This document shows, in pieces, positions 33,719 through 44,705 of a stretch of DNA of 64,000 nt (the first letter of the stretch is position 1; each line of letters starts with the position of its first letter). The translations under genes and the position numbers were made by a program. The notes below the pieces were generated by a model. It saw nothing but the letters and a program-made list of their open reading frames with translations, was not told the DNA's origin and did no database searches. Source of the stretch: Nemertoderma westbladi (lineage: Eukaryota > Xenacoelomorpha > Nemertodermatida > Nemertodermatidae); assembly GCA_032718475.1 (NCBI GenBank), contig JAUCBJ010000293.1, forward strand, positions 1 to 64,000, written 5' to 3'.

Positions 33719-36143
33719 CCATTATTCCCTATGTAATAAACAATTACATTCTCTAATTCGTCGTTTACATAAGACTGGCCTATTAGAGAGATACAACAGC
33801 GTATTTCAAGAACATTTATCAAAGGGATACATTGAACCAGTTTCACTTGACGAACCAACTCAGACCCAAGTACATTACATACCACATCACGGCGTGCTAT
33901 GTGAAGAACGAGAATCAACAAAGTTACGTGTTGTTTTCAACGGCTCAGCAAAATGTTATCCTGGGGACACTTCATTAAATGAATGCCTTCATAAAGGACC
34001 AAACAATGTTCCCCTGTTACTCAAAGTTCTCATACGATTAAGAGAACATGCTATTGTAATTATGGCCGACATAGAGCAAGCATTTTTGCGATGCCAAATT
34101 AATACATTAGATCGAGATTGTCTGAGGTTTCTATGGGTACCGGATATAGAAAACATTAATTTTGATTCATTGGATATTTGCGTTTACAGGTATACTCGAG
34201 CACTTTTCGGTTTGATATGCTCATCCAATATTCTGGCGGAGACGCTTGATACACATCTTGAGACACAACTTTCAATCTTAGACAAATCTCAACATTCAGC
34301 AATCGATAAGTTGAAAGATCTATACGTAGACGACTTGGCAACAGGTGTTAAAACTATTCAGGAAGGTATAAAATTCAAGACAGACGCGTGCAACATTCTT
34401 CAAGCCGGAGAATTTAATATTCGTAGGTGGGTGACAAATTCTCCAGAATTACAAAGAGAGTTTGATAAAGAGTCATGTGGTAAGTTAAATAATAACAATT
34501 CAATTTTAACAGAAATAGTAGAAGACAAACAAACATATGCCCAATCTTCTTTAAACATACCTTTGTCTCAAACATCAGACATAAAACGTGTTTTAGGCCA
34601 AGGCTGGTCCACAAAGAACGACACATTTTGTTTTGATGTAACACCAGTTTACGATTACTTAAAATTATTAACAAAAAACAAGAAAGCTATTTTACAGCTT
34701 TCTGCTCGTTTATATGACCCTTTCGGCATTTTAATCCCATTCACTGGTCTCATAAAAGCGGAATTTCAAAATTTGTGTCAAACAACAAAAAAATGGGATG
34801 AACCGCTTTCAGGAGAATTATTAACAAAGTGGAACAATTGGTCGGATAAATTATTATATTTAAACCGTGTGGAAATCCCGAGAAATTTGTTTGCAAAAAC
34901 CAAAGATGTGCTTACTGTGGAATTGCACGGGTTCTCAGACGCCAGCAAAAAGTTGTGCGCTGGTGTAATTGACATCAAAACAACATACACAGACAAATCG
35001 TGTTTAGTGGAATTTGTAATTGCTAAGTCAAAGGTATGTCCATTGTCGCATAATAAATCAAAGAAACCAAAGGTCATACAAACCGAGGGTGATGACACTT
35101 CAATCCCTAGAAAGGAACTTTTAGGAGCGGTACTGTTAGCAAATCTTATAGACTCTTCAGTTTCAGCGCTAACCACTCCATTAGACAAGCTATTCATGTG
35201 GATGGATGCATATGACGTATTGTATTGGTTAATAGGGAATTCAAATAAGTACAACGAGTTTGTGCATAACAGAGTAGAAGTAATTCGTACAATTTCATCT
35301 CGTTTGTCCATAGAATGGCGTTACTGTCCCACGTCATTAAATCCAGCTGACATACCAACACGAGGTTTATTACCAGATAAACTTGTAGATTCTAGTTTGT
35401 GGTTTAACGGTCCAGAATACCTCCAACAAGATTCTCAACATTGGCCTGTGCAAAAGATATTGTCAGAACATTTATCTCCAAATGGAATTAAGGAAATTAA
35501 ATCAACCAAGGCCAAGCAAACAGTCTCAATCTTACGAACAGACACGAAACCGTCAATCTTACAATTAGTTAATTGTTCAGATTCAAGCCACATGGTGGCG
35601 CTCGTCAGGAAAGTAGCTTTGATCTACAGGTTTGTTAATAATTTAAAAGCGAAGTGTAAAGGAATTTCAGGAAATAAATTAAGTGGAGCGCTAACTAGAG
35701 AAGAATTAGTTGTAGCAGAAGGAGTAATTATTAAAGCGATACAGCTGGAAACATTTCCAAGTGAGTTAAACTATTTGCAGAAATATAATTCGAATCTCAA
35801 ACGTCCGACAATGTTAAAGCAGTTGAATCTGTTTTTAGATCAAACCGGTATAATTCGTAGCAAAGGTCGTGTGCAAAGTCCATTCGTTTCATGGCATACT
35901 TGTAACCCAATACTTCTTCCACAATCACATTACTTTACGCGATTGGTTATTCTTGAAGCTCATGAAATAGTCACTCACTCTCGCGTGAGGGATACTTTAG
36001 TTCAAGTTCGGGAAAAATTCTGGATAACTCGCGGTAGACAAGAAGTTCGGATGGATGTATTACATGTAAACACGTACAAGGTAAACCTTATACGGTTCCC
36101 GCAACAAGTCCATTACCTACAGAGCGTGTTTCATCAGATTTAG
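33711..36143 (+). CDS. BEL/Pao pol: reverse transcriptase and RNase H-like region
   Basis: The frame is open from 33711 and overlaps the gag-protease stop. LHSLIRRLHKTGLLERYN, KLRVVFNGSAK, and IVIMADIEQAF open the RT. The catalytic YVDD is at 34323-34334. Peptidase_A17/RNase H-like blocks follow (SARLYDPFGILIPFTGLIK, LHGFSDASKKLCAGV, IPRKELLGAVLLANL, WRYCPTSLNPADIPTRG). The region before integrase has RSKGRVQSPF and HEIVTHSRVRDTLVQVREKF, part of the zinc-binding domain. The frame leaves the integrase frame near 36050 and reads out of phase to 36143. RT residues look complete, so only the joining frames are broken. Confidence 0.87.
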   Translation, partial: LIDHYSLCNKQLHSLIRRLHKTGLLERYNSVFQEHLSKGYIEPVSLDEPTQTQVHYIPHHGVLCEERESTKLRVVFNGSAKCYPGDTSLNECLHKGPNNVPLLLKVLIRLREHAIVIMADIEQAFLRCQINTLDRDCLRFLWVPDIENINFDSLDICVYRYTRALFGLICSSNILAETLDTHLETQLSILDKSQHSAIDKLKDLYVDDLATGVKTIQEGIKFKTDACNILQAGEFNIRRWVTNSPELQREFDKESCGKLNNNNSILTEIVEDKQTYAQSSLNIPLSQTSDIKRVLGQGWSTKNDTFCFDVTPVYDYLKLLTKNKKAILQLSARLYDPFGILIPFTGLIKAEFQNLCQTTKKWDEPLSGELLTKWNNWSDKLLYLNRVEIPRNLFAKTKDVLTVELHGFSDASKKLCAGVIDIKTTYTDKSCLVEFVIAKSKVCPLSHNKSKKPKVIQTEGDDTSIPRKELLGAVLLANLIDSSVSALTTPLDKLFMWMDAYDVLYWLIGNSNKYNEFVHNRVEVIRTISSRLSIEWRYCPTSLNPADIPTRGLLPDKLVDSSLWFNGPEYLQQDSQHWPVQKILSEHLSPNGIKEIKSTKAKQTVSILRTDTKPSILQLVNCSDSSHMVALVRKVALIYRFVNNLKAKCKGISGNKLSGALTREELVVAEGVIIKAIQLETFPSELNYLQKYNSNLKRPTMLKQLNLFLDQTGIIRSKGRVQSPFVSWHTCNPILLPQSHYFTRLVILEAHEIVTHSRVRDTLVQVREKFWITRGRQEVRMDVLHVNTYKVNLIRFPQQVHYLQSVFHQI

Positions 36144-37321
36144 GACCATTTGAAGCCGTTGGTATCGATTTTTGTGGTCCCTTAACGATAGTCAACCCTC
36201 AAACGACCATTCCAAATAATAATCAATCTCCTTTTTTCAAGGTTTACATTGCATTGTTTACTTGCGCTAACATTCGAGCAGTACATTTGGAGTTGGTAAG
36301 CAATCTAACATGTTAAGCCTTTATTGCAGCTTTCCATCGATTCATTGGAAGAAGAGGTATTCCTAAATATATATTTTCAGATAACGCGTCAACTTTTAAA
36401 CGGACGGAGCAGGAAATCAAAGCACATAAAACATTTTTAGAAAGTGACGAGGTAGTACAGGAATTTGGAAAACTGCACATGGACTGGAAATTCAATGTCC
36501 CATTGAATCCATCAGCATATGGCTTCATAGAAAGGTTAGTCGGTCCATCAAAACTTATCTTGAAGAAGGTAATAGGACGAGCAATACTAACATTTGAAGA
36601 ACTAATGACATTTCTTGTATCCGCAGAAGCAACAATTAATAGCCGTCCACTTACATTTATTTCAGATGACGCCAAGGAATCATACCAAACATTAACACCC
36701 GCACATTTTCTTGTAGGTCGGCGATTATGTTCTCTACCTTACGTTACAGGCAAAGTTAAGTTTAATAAACCAACAAAGAATCAATTGGTAGAATCATTAA
36801 AACGACAAGAAAGAGCCGCTAACCATTTTTGGCAAATATGGAAGGAAGAATACGTAGTTAGTTTAAGAGAAAGTCACAAAAAATGTAATCTTGATCCCAA
36901 AACACCAGTGGTCCCTAATGTAGGTGACATTTGTTTACTGGAGGACAGACTTCGTCCTCGTTGCTTTTGGAAATTATGTAAAGTAGAAAAATTAATAATA
37001 AGCAAGGATGGGAAATGTAGAGCAGTACAAATATCAGTCGCGAAACGAAAGAAAGAAAGCACTAAACTTATCAGATCAATCAAACAAGTAATTCCATTAG
37101 AAGTGAACGAAAATGACAAAGAGGAAATATCAACTGTCGCAATACAACAGACTTACAATAAACCAAATACAGACAAAGTCAGTAACAGTAAAGTCACAAT
37201 TATCGCAAATCAAAGAAATGACAAGCAAGCTTTACCGAGTACATCACAACCTGCCGTTGGACGTACTCGCGATATGTTGCCTAGAAATGCCAAAAAGTTA
37301 AAAGTTGGCGTTTACAAATAA
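36038..37321 (+). pseudogene. BEL/Pao integrase and C-terminal DUF5641-like domain
   Basis: The frame opens at 36038. CITC (36056) ends the zinc-binding domain. The integrase core has GIDFCGPL (D at 36167), FSDNAS (D at 36380) and GFIERLVG (E at 36530), spaced about 71 and 50 residues. A TAA at 36314-36316 interrupts the core; after it the frame is open to 37321. The C-terminal part has LTPAHFLVGRR, then FWQIWKEEYV and GDICLLEDRLRPRCFWKL, which fits the DUF5641-like domain at the end of BEL/Pao pol proteins. The catalytic triad is present but the stop splits it, so this copy cannot make whole integrase. Confidence 0.87.
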
Positions 37322-37843
37322 GCAAATTTTAGTAAATTTGCAACTACTGTTTTGCATTTTGTATGTACAGTAATACAGTTATGTGTAAAGTAAGTAGTAC
37401 AGTAGACACTTATATTTATTTTGTTGAATGAAGACTCTTATATTTGTTTTGTTGGAAGATTAAATATGAATATATTATGTAAATTTATGTAATATTATAT
37501 AAAGAAAATGCCTTTCTAGTAAAGTAATATTATTTATTTAACGGTAAACGAACTCCACTATGTAGTAAGTATAGTACCATTGTTAAAAACTCAATTGGTG
37601 TTGTTTATAATATTATTTGTGTCATTAATCGTACGTAGTAAAGTTAATTACGTGATGTTTGCATTATTTATTAATTATAATATTAAATACGGTATATTAA
37701 TTTTGTTTTGATTAGGTTATAAATTATTGCATTATTTAATTCAATTGTACAAATATATTATTTATACTGTAGTTAATTTCTCATTTAGCATATTACCTTC
37801 ATTAACTTAAAATGCAATGATATTTTGTTCTACTGCATCGTGA

Positions 37844-37883
37844 ACAAAGGGGGAGTGTTATGTAACCAAAGCAAAAGGGGGAG
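37844..37883 (+). promoter_or_regulatory. Polypurine tract, present twice
   Basis: AAAAGGGGGAG lies directly before the 3' LTR and would prime plus-strand synthesis. A second AAAGGGGGAG followed by TGTTATGTAA, the first bases of the LTR, sits about 30 bp upstream. The tract plus the LTR start therefore occur twice in tandem. Confidence 0.75.
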
Positions 37884-38239
37884 TGTTATGTAATGTGATC
37901 TGTAATAATGAAACCAATACGTAGTAAATTGCAATACATTGTTTAAATTGATTAGCCAACACACTAAGTATATAATGTTTGCCCCAGAAATAAATCCGCG
38001 TAAAGGTCTATCCATAGAAGCCATTAATTAACTGTAATGTGCAAATTAATCATATGAACTATCATATAAACTAACCATATGTTAACCTCACAGTTTGTGC
38101 AGTACGTAATATATAGTTGTTAAAGAATGTATTCTAACTAGTGCCAAATTGAGTTTCAATATATAGTATCTTTCCGTATTTAGTACACTATTATTTTCCA
38201 TTCCATAAATGGACTTCCACTTGGGGAAGATCCACAACA
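37884..38239 (+). repeat. 3' LTR of BEL/Pao element 2
   Basis: 356 bp, matching 30992-31331 except for one visible substitution (near 38111) and a 16-bp extra segment at about 38050-38070. Confidence 0.92.
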
Positions 38240-38398
38240 ATCTCTTCACTAAATTGTATAACATAACGCGCTTTGTATCTGCGATGATATATCCTGTATC
38301 TTGTCATGTGCTGTTGAGGACAGATTGTATGTTAAAAAATAGAAAATTTGAACATCAAATAATTGCTTGCTAAAAAATTATACAGCTTTATTAATAAC

Positions 38399-41319
38399 TA
38401 CACCATGACCCATAATATAGTGTCATTTTCTGATGACACGGACCCCCCTCAAATTTTTCTACAAATCTTTATCATATTGTTTGAAATTTGAAACACAACA
38501 AGTTCAACTCACCGTGGTTGTTACCATGAAGCCGGAATTTTCGATTTCGCCTTTAAATTTTTTCTATAAGCGTTTTAAAAAAGTGTCTTTTGCGAAATAG
38601 CTCCATCCGTATCATTGTCATTCTTCACATTAGTCGTAATTTTTTCATATCAATAGAAAGCTTGCGTTGCAAGGATTCCAAATGTGTAACAATGTCTGAA
38701 TTTCGTTGAGAAACAGCTGAGATATAGGCATTCAAAGATTGCAAGAATTATTGTTCGTTGCATGCCATTTATTCTATTTAATAAATGGCTCATTCCATGA
38801 AAAGGTCAACCTCCCCACTAATTTCTAAAAATGAGATGTAGCTTTGAATTTATACTTATTTTAGGTCAAAATTTATCGTACTTCATGAATTCAGTGCTAA
38901 AAATTGTATCAACACAGGTGGTTTATCAAAAATAGTCGAATTACAAATTATGCACCTGCTCTGCACAAAATGTGAATAAAAGTGTGCAAAAGTTTCGTTT
39001 CCTGTAGGCACTTCCTATGACCAATAAATTAACATTTCTGAGCATGTACCAAATCAAAAACAAACCCATTTTCGAATTTTTTTGGTTTCATTTAATTTCA
39101 CCAGTGTTTCATTCCTCTGTAATGAAATCGATAAAGTTAATCTTGTGATGTCCCATACTTTACCTAAAATAGTGAAATTTTTAGTTTATTCACAGAGATG
39201 TAACTCGGCCTAATCACCCAGTGGAATGCAAAGCACGTTTGTGTTGCGTCATCGTATAAAACAATTAGTTTCATCTTCACTCCCTCAGAAATATCATGGC
39301 GGCCAATTAAAAATTGTCCCATACTTTACCATCAAAATGGCGATTATATTAGTGCACTGTATTAATGTAATATGTGAAGCCAGGAGTGTTATAATACTCT
39401 AAGGTCATAGTCGGCCGTAAGAATAGGAGTCTATATTTGAACTGAGAATCATTCCTCAGTCAAGAAATCCTTGGGTTTATGCATGTAAAGTCCCATACTT
39501 TACCAAAAAATAGTGAAATTTTTAATTTATACACAGAGAAGTAGTCTAACTAAGCCCAATCACCCAGTGGAATGCAAAGCACGTTTTTGTTGCGTCATCT
39601 TAAGAAACAATTACCTGTAGTTTCATAATCTACTCCCTCAGAAACATCATAACGGCCAATTGAAAATTGTCCCATACTTTACCATTATAATGGCGATTAC
39701 ATTAGTGCACTGTATTAATGTAATATATGAAACCTGGAGGGCAGGAGTGTTATAATGCTTTAGGGTGATGGTAGGGGGAAGCATAGAAGTATGTATTTGA
39801 ACTAAGAATCATTCCTCAATTAATTAATCATTGAGTTTATGCATGTAAAGTCCCGTACTTTACAACAAATTTCAAAAAATTTAGTTTTTTAGCAGATAAG
39901 AAGATCGGTAAGTACAGTAATTGATACATTTTCAGAAAAAATGGAAAGAAATTCTAAACTTTTTACAGACTACATACCAAGTTTGGTTATATTTCATCAA
40001 TGATTGGCGGACTTATTTCGGTTTTTATCAAAATTTTGAAACTATCGGTACCAACAGACAGACTGTCTGATATGTGACCTTTGATTCCTTAAACTTCAGA
40101 TTCTTTCTAAACTTTTGACAGACTTCATACGTACCAGGTTTGGTTTGATTTCATCTAAAAATGACCGAGATATACAGTATTAGCGATCAAAAATTAGACA
40201 GATGACATACAACTCCTAAGGGCACCCATATGCTAAGACTTCGGGTCAATTTGTGGGCCGCCCCACATTTTGTATCCATATCTTGGTTGGAAATACTTAG
40301 TTGCACATTATTATCACTAATTATCCAGAAATTACTGTTAGTTTAAGTGTAAGAGACCATTTTGACCATAAAATTCGTACAGGTCCCGTACTTTACTTAG
40401 CAATGTCCCATACTTTACCACACAAACCACACTGTAAAAAATTAGCAATGCAGCAATTCGTCTTATATTTATATTTTTATTTAAGCTTAATAATACAGCT
40501 TTATCCTAAACATCAACTCAACACCGTACCTGCGCACAATTCGCTAAATTTTAGAATTGAAATCATAAATTAAAAAATGCCATTTCGTACGAATCCGTAC
40601 TTTACCTTAATTGGACAAGCTGGCATTTTCTCAAAAGTGACTAAGTCCCGCCATAAGCTTCGCGAAATCAAAGCTGATATTCGAAAGTTTAATCCAAGCA
40701 CAATTTTGTGCACATATGTGCTGTGGATAACATTGTACAGGCAATCAAAGTTCAAAATTGTGTACGAATGTCCCGTACTTTACTTTGGAATGAGCCAAAT
40801 ACACAATATTCTGGGACAATTTGTTTAAGTATGATTAGCTAGGCAATATAGATATTGTATAGGCATTCCGCTGTTGCCTACCAACTCATAAAATAAATAA
40901 CACGTTCTAGAATTTTGTGTATTTATTAAATAGAATAAATGGCCTGCAGCGAACAAATATTTTTGCAATCTTTGAATGCCTATATCTCAGCTGTTTCTCA
41001 ACGAAATTCAGATATTGTTACACATTTGGAATCCTTGCAACGCAAGCTTTCTTTTGATATGAAAAAATTACGACTAATGTGAAGAATGCAATGATACGGA
41101 TGGTGCGATTTCGCAAAAGACACTTTTTTAAAACGCTTATAGAAAAAATTTAAAGGCGAAATCGAAAATTACGGCTTCATGGTAACAACCACAGTGAGTT
41201 GAACTAGTTGTGTTTCAAATTTCAAGCAATATGATAATGATTTGTAGAAAAATTTTGGGGGGGGGGGGGGGGGGGTCCGTGTCATCAGAAAATGACACTA
41301 TATTACGGGTCATGGTGTA
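38399..41319. mobile_element. 2.9 kb TIR element with internal GTCCCATACTTTACC repeats
   Basis: The left arm (38399-38786) and right arm (40921-41319) are inverted copies of nearly 390-400 bp. The outermost sequence is TACACCATGACCC on both ends; reading TA as the target-site duplication leaves TIRs starting CACCATGACCC, as in Tc1/mariner-like insertions. The interior has no ORF longer than about 90 codons and no transposase motif. TCC(C)(A/G)TACTTTAC occurs nine times: 39151, 39317, 39491, 39670, 39851, 40384, 40406, 40594 and 40771. A ~340-bp segment is duplicated in tandem (about 39151-39490 and 39491-39850). The right arm contains a 19-G run (41257-41275) where the left has about six C. 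Confidence 0.85.
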
Positions 41320-42900
41320 TTTACATCATTGTGTGCTAAGTAGTACTTTGCAGCGATCTGTCGCGAGTTTATTTATGTACCGAGCGAGCGCAGCGAGGGA
41401 GGTTTACATAAATAAACAAGAGTCTTTAACGCTGAAAAGTGACCTTTGCAAGCAATTATGTATGTAATTTTGTTGCAATATGTCAACTTATCAGCGTTCG
41501 GTATGTGAAGAAATGATTTTATGGATGCTCATTTGAACATTTTAATCATGCACTATTTCGAATATTAGTGAAATTTTTTTACAGGTACCGGTGCTATACT
41601 TTTAAATCTAATTAGAGTTTATTGTTGTTATCTTCTGCATGGATGTGATAAATCTTTGATCCATCGTTGATTGAAACAAGCTGAGTCACCGTCACTTGGC
41701 TTAATGTTATATACGTTGTATGGAGTTCTATGATTACTGTAGTACTGCAACTGTACTGTAATGTACTCAATGTACTCGATAGCTAAAGTAATATCGATTA
41801 ATTAATTACCAACAACCCTCATTTCATTCTACTTGAACGATTATCATATGGACCAGGCGCAATGAAATACGTAATTTAATATTTTAAAAATTTAATAGCA
41901 GTGCGCTCATCGAGTAGTTACTAAGTACAGTTTTTAAAGAATGGGTGATAAGGAGTTGTAGCGGCGGAATTTTATCTGTTTATCACTCGTAATGCAGGTG
42001 CTTAATGCATGCCGAATATGTAAAAAACAGCTGTGTACATGCAAACATATAACTGTAACCTGTTCTATTGACTTTTGTTTATTGTTTTGTTTAGAATAAT
42101 GTACAACTGAAATCTGCTCCTTTCGCTTATTTGATAATTTAACAATGAGAAGAGATATTAATTTCCCGATATGTGGATTTGAGTCCAAGTACTCACGCCC
42201 CATGTCTCATTTATTTTACATGTGGTGCGGAACAGAAAGCGGGATAATTGCATTATATTTTACCAGAAATAGTGAACAATGTAGATACTGTAGATAACAC
42301 CGGTATTGAGTAGCTGGAACTGCGATTAGATTAGAGTTTGTTCACTATCCCTAATCGTACATTGAACTTCCGTGGTTTGCTTTGTTTGGATCTGGGATGT
42401 CATTTGAAGTGGAGAATGGCTCGGTTGGTATACAATACATTGCGTAGAGAGTGTGACTTAGATCGCGATTAGATTGCTGGTTGATAATATTGCGATTTTT
42501 TTACGTTGTATTATTTACAAATACGTATCCACACATGCATAATAATTAGCTTTCCTTACTGCCATGTCAATCCTAATAATAGACTTCTTCTGCTCCTAAA
42601 AAAACGGCTTTTAAAAGTATCTCAAAATAATTCCAAGTGTTATAAAAATTTGCTTACTGTTTTGGTTTCGCAGTCGAGAAGACTGACTTGAAAATAGCTC
42701 GCATAAAACAGAGCCCTTCAACGACTTGTTATAACGCTAACGCCAAGTTCAAGGCATTATTTTGGCCCTTGAGATGAATTCAGATTCTGTTTTAGTATAA
42801 CTCAAAGAATTCCTGGTAAGCTGCTAATAAAGCTGCGTAACTAATTTTCCTAATAATCAATTGTCTTCGTAATATAACCGTACTTTTGGCATTTTTTTTA
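41320..42900. other. AT-rich region without recognisable genes
   Basis: No supported ORF. At about 41367-41422 an inverted repeat, GTTTATTTATGTAC against GTTTACATAAATAAAC, surrounds CGAGCGAGCGCAGCGAGG, giving a GC-tipped hairpin. Part of this region (41325-41470) resembles the diverged repeats at 1437-1600 and 3600-3775. Confidence 0.35.
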
Positions 42901-43582
42901 GACGTTTTTTGAAAATTATATTTCATGAATTATGATTTGTAACATCTCTATTTTTAATTTACACCGGTTTTTTGGCGTTCGCAATTAGATGGAATTCATA
43001 TAAAATGAACTATAAATTTCAAAATTGCTTTATTCGTGCCAAATTTTGGTGCCAGCACCAAATTTTGAAGTATGTCAATTTTGAAAATTGATTGTTTGAA
43101 TCCGTTTTTTCCAATTGGGTATTTTGTGGTTCTGGTTTTGTTGGAATATATATAGGAGTTGCACCAGGCATAACAACTTGTATTTTTCGGTGCTGTGTGC
43201 AAAATTTGGTGTCAGCACGAAATTTTGAAAAAATCCATTCAATAGTTCAATTATTGTGATCACTTATTTCTCGCATTTTAGAGGTTTATGGGGGTTCTGA
43301 ATTTAATGGAATAAATAATTTTCTAACTAGACTCTCAAACTTTCATTTTTCGGAAGTGGTAATAGAAAAATAAATTAGCTAAAATTGTAGCTTTCAATAT
43401 TTTTGAAACTTGTTCACTACTTGAAGTTATGGTGCTGCCAAATAAACACCCCAGTCAATTGTTTCGAACATTTCTTTTTCGTTCTGATACAGACTAGTGA
43501 AAACTACGTACCAACATATAATCAGACGTTTTCGTTAAAATCTGTAGATTTTAGAGGGGGGTGTGGGGGGGGGGGGGGGGGT
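42901..43582 (-). repeat. Partial inverted copy of family A repeat
   Basis: Reverse complement of parts of 50510-51860. The TTACACCGGTTTTTTGG stretch and TTTGGTGCCAGCACCAAA palindrome occur at about 42959-43220. A left-end segment (AGACGTTTTCGTTAAAATC, then TAGATTTTAGAGGGG and an 18-G run at 43565-43582) matches 50510-50590. The middle is shortened. No TTAA terminus was found at the G-run end. Confidence 0.7.
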
Positions 43583-44539
43583 CTCTTATTACAGCTGTTA
43601 TTTACGTGGGTTTTCCCTGGAGAAAGCTGGATTTCGATTGTATATTGGAGTCCCTCCCTGTTTAACATTTGCTCTTGTCTTCCAGCTATGGTCAGTTGAT
43701 TTAGAGTTGCACCATCTACATAGAATCATATTAACTATTACATTGAGTTGCTAATCCCAGTGCATTAGCTTGCTATATGCTATACGACATGGGGAGTACA
43801 CGTCCGTGAGTATTATTAGAGCTCGAATTAGCTCGACTATGTGCCGCCAGGATTATATTATGATTATTAAAAGCGCAGATTTTAAAGAATAACATTATAT
43901 AGATAAATGGCCACGCTACACTTATAACTTATGGCAATAACCTATACGCGTTTGCTTGTCCATCATGCCTCACATGGCACAGGATATAGAAACATTTAAT
44001 AAAAAAAAATAATAACTGTCCAAATCCCGAATCAATAGAATAGCCGAGTCATAATAAGGTGCCCCTTCCACATGATTATTGATTGTATACCGGATGTTAA
44101 CATTCTGTGAAGCTTCCAGTTTGGAACAATTTTGACGAATAAGCCTACTGTAATTATTATCAATTGCCTGTGGTGTATGTAATAATTTCATTAAAAATCA
44201 AAAGTTTATTTGAAACGACCAAGGCTTATTATTACAGCAAAAGAAAAAGAATGTGTAAGTAAACAAGTGAGAAATACAGGATTGCTCTTTGGATGGGATC
44301 TTTTTCCTATTCTTTGGGAGTACAAACGGTACAACGGTACAAACAGTAACAATGGGTGTATCTCTCGCAGGGATTCATTTCTTCTCTTATCGGTTACTGC
44401 TACTACTCAAACCTACATGGAACCCCCAATCCTTCATACGGCGGGCGGGTTTTTCAAGTTATACCAGTCAAGTCGTCAAGGAGGGCTTCTCCATATTTTT
44501 AGACACATTATCACGATGGTCTGTTTGGTAAGCAAGCGT
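43583..44539. other. Region without recognisable genes
   Basis: Short ORFs, for example at 44210-44614, show no recognisable motif and overlap the LINE-derived sequence that starts near 44540. Confidence 0.3.
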
Positions 44540-44705
44540 TATAGTGGGCCACTACTGTCAGTCGCGGACACCACAAATGTACGAAATAGGGTAAGATCGA
44601 TCAGGGACTTATAACCACTTGGACTTTTATGTGTAATCAACCGCATGGTTTCTTCTGAAACATAGTTCAGCCGAAAACAGTTCATCAGCCATAATGAAAT
44701 CTTGA
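44540..44705 (-). repeat. Diverged minus-strand LINE endonuclease fragment
   Basis: The plus-strand text at about 44560-44705 aligns with the minus-strand LINE fragment at 8690-8825 (for example TTCAGCCGAAAACAG against TTCCAGCCGAAAACAA, and GGGACTTATAACCACTTGG against GGGACTTGTGACCACTGGG). It is thus an old inverted piece of the endonuclease region, abutting the 5' end of LINE copy B. Confidence 0.65.

Larger units (their letters stand above)
30992..38239 (+). mobile_element. Young but defective BEL/Pao LTR retrotransposon
   Basis: The 5' LTR (30992-31331) and 3' LTR (37884-38239) begin TGTTATGTAATG and end CACAACA. By eye they differ by about one base plus a 16-bp insertion in the 3' copy. 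A primer-binding site (31334-31343), a gag-protease ORF, a pol ORF, integrase and polypurine tract follow in BEL/Pao order. The flanking five bases are AACTC and ATCTC, an imperfect duplication. Coding lesions are two stops (31460, 36314) and two frameshifts (33711-33718 and near 36050). Confidence 0.92.

Noticed and set aside
38840-40830. Protein gene with repeated VKYGT-like peptide inside the TIR element
   Set aside because: The reverse complement of the repeated motif could encode it, but the flanking frames are full of stops and the motif falls in different frames.
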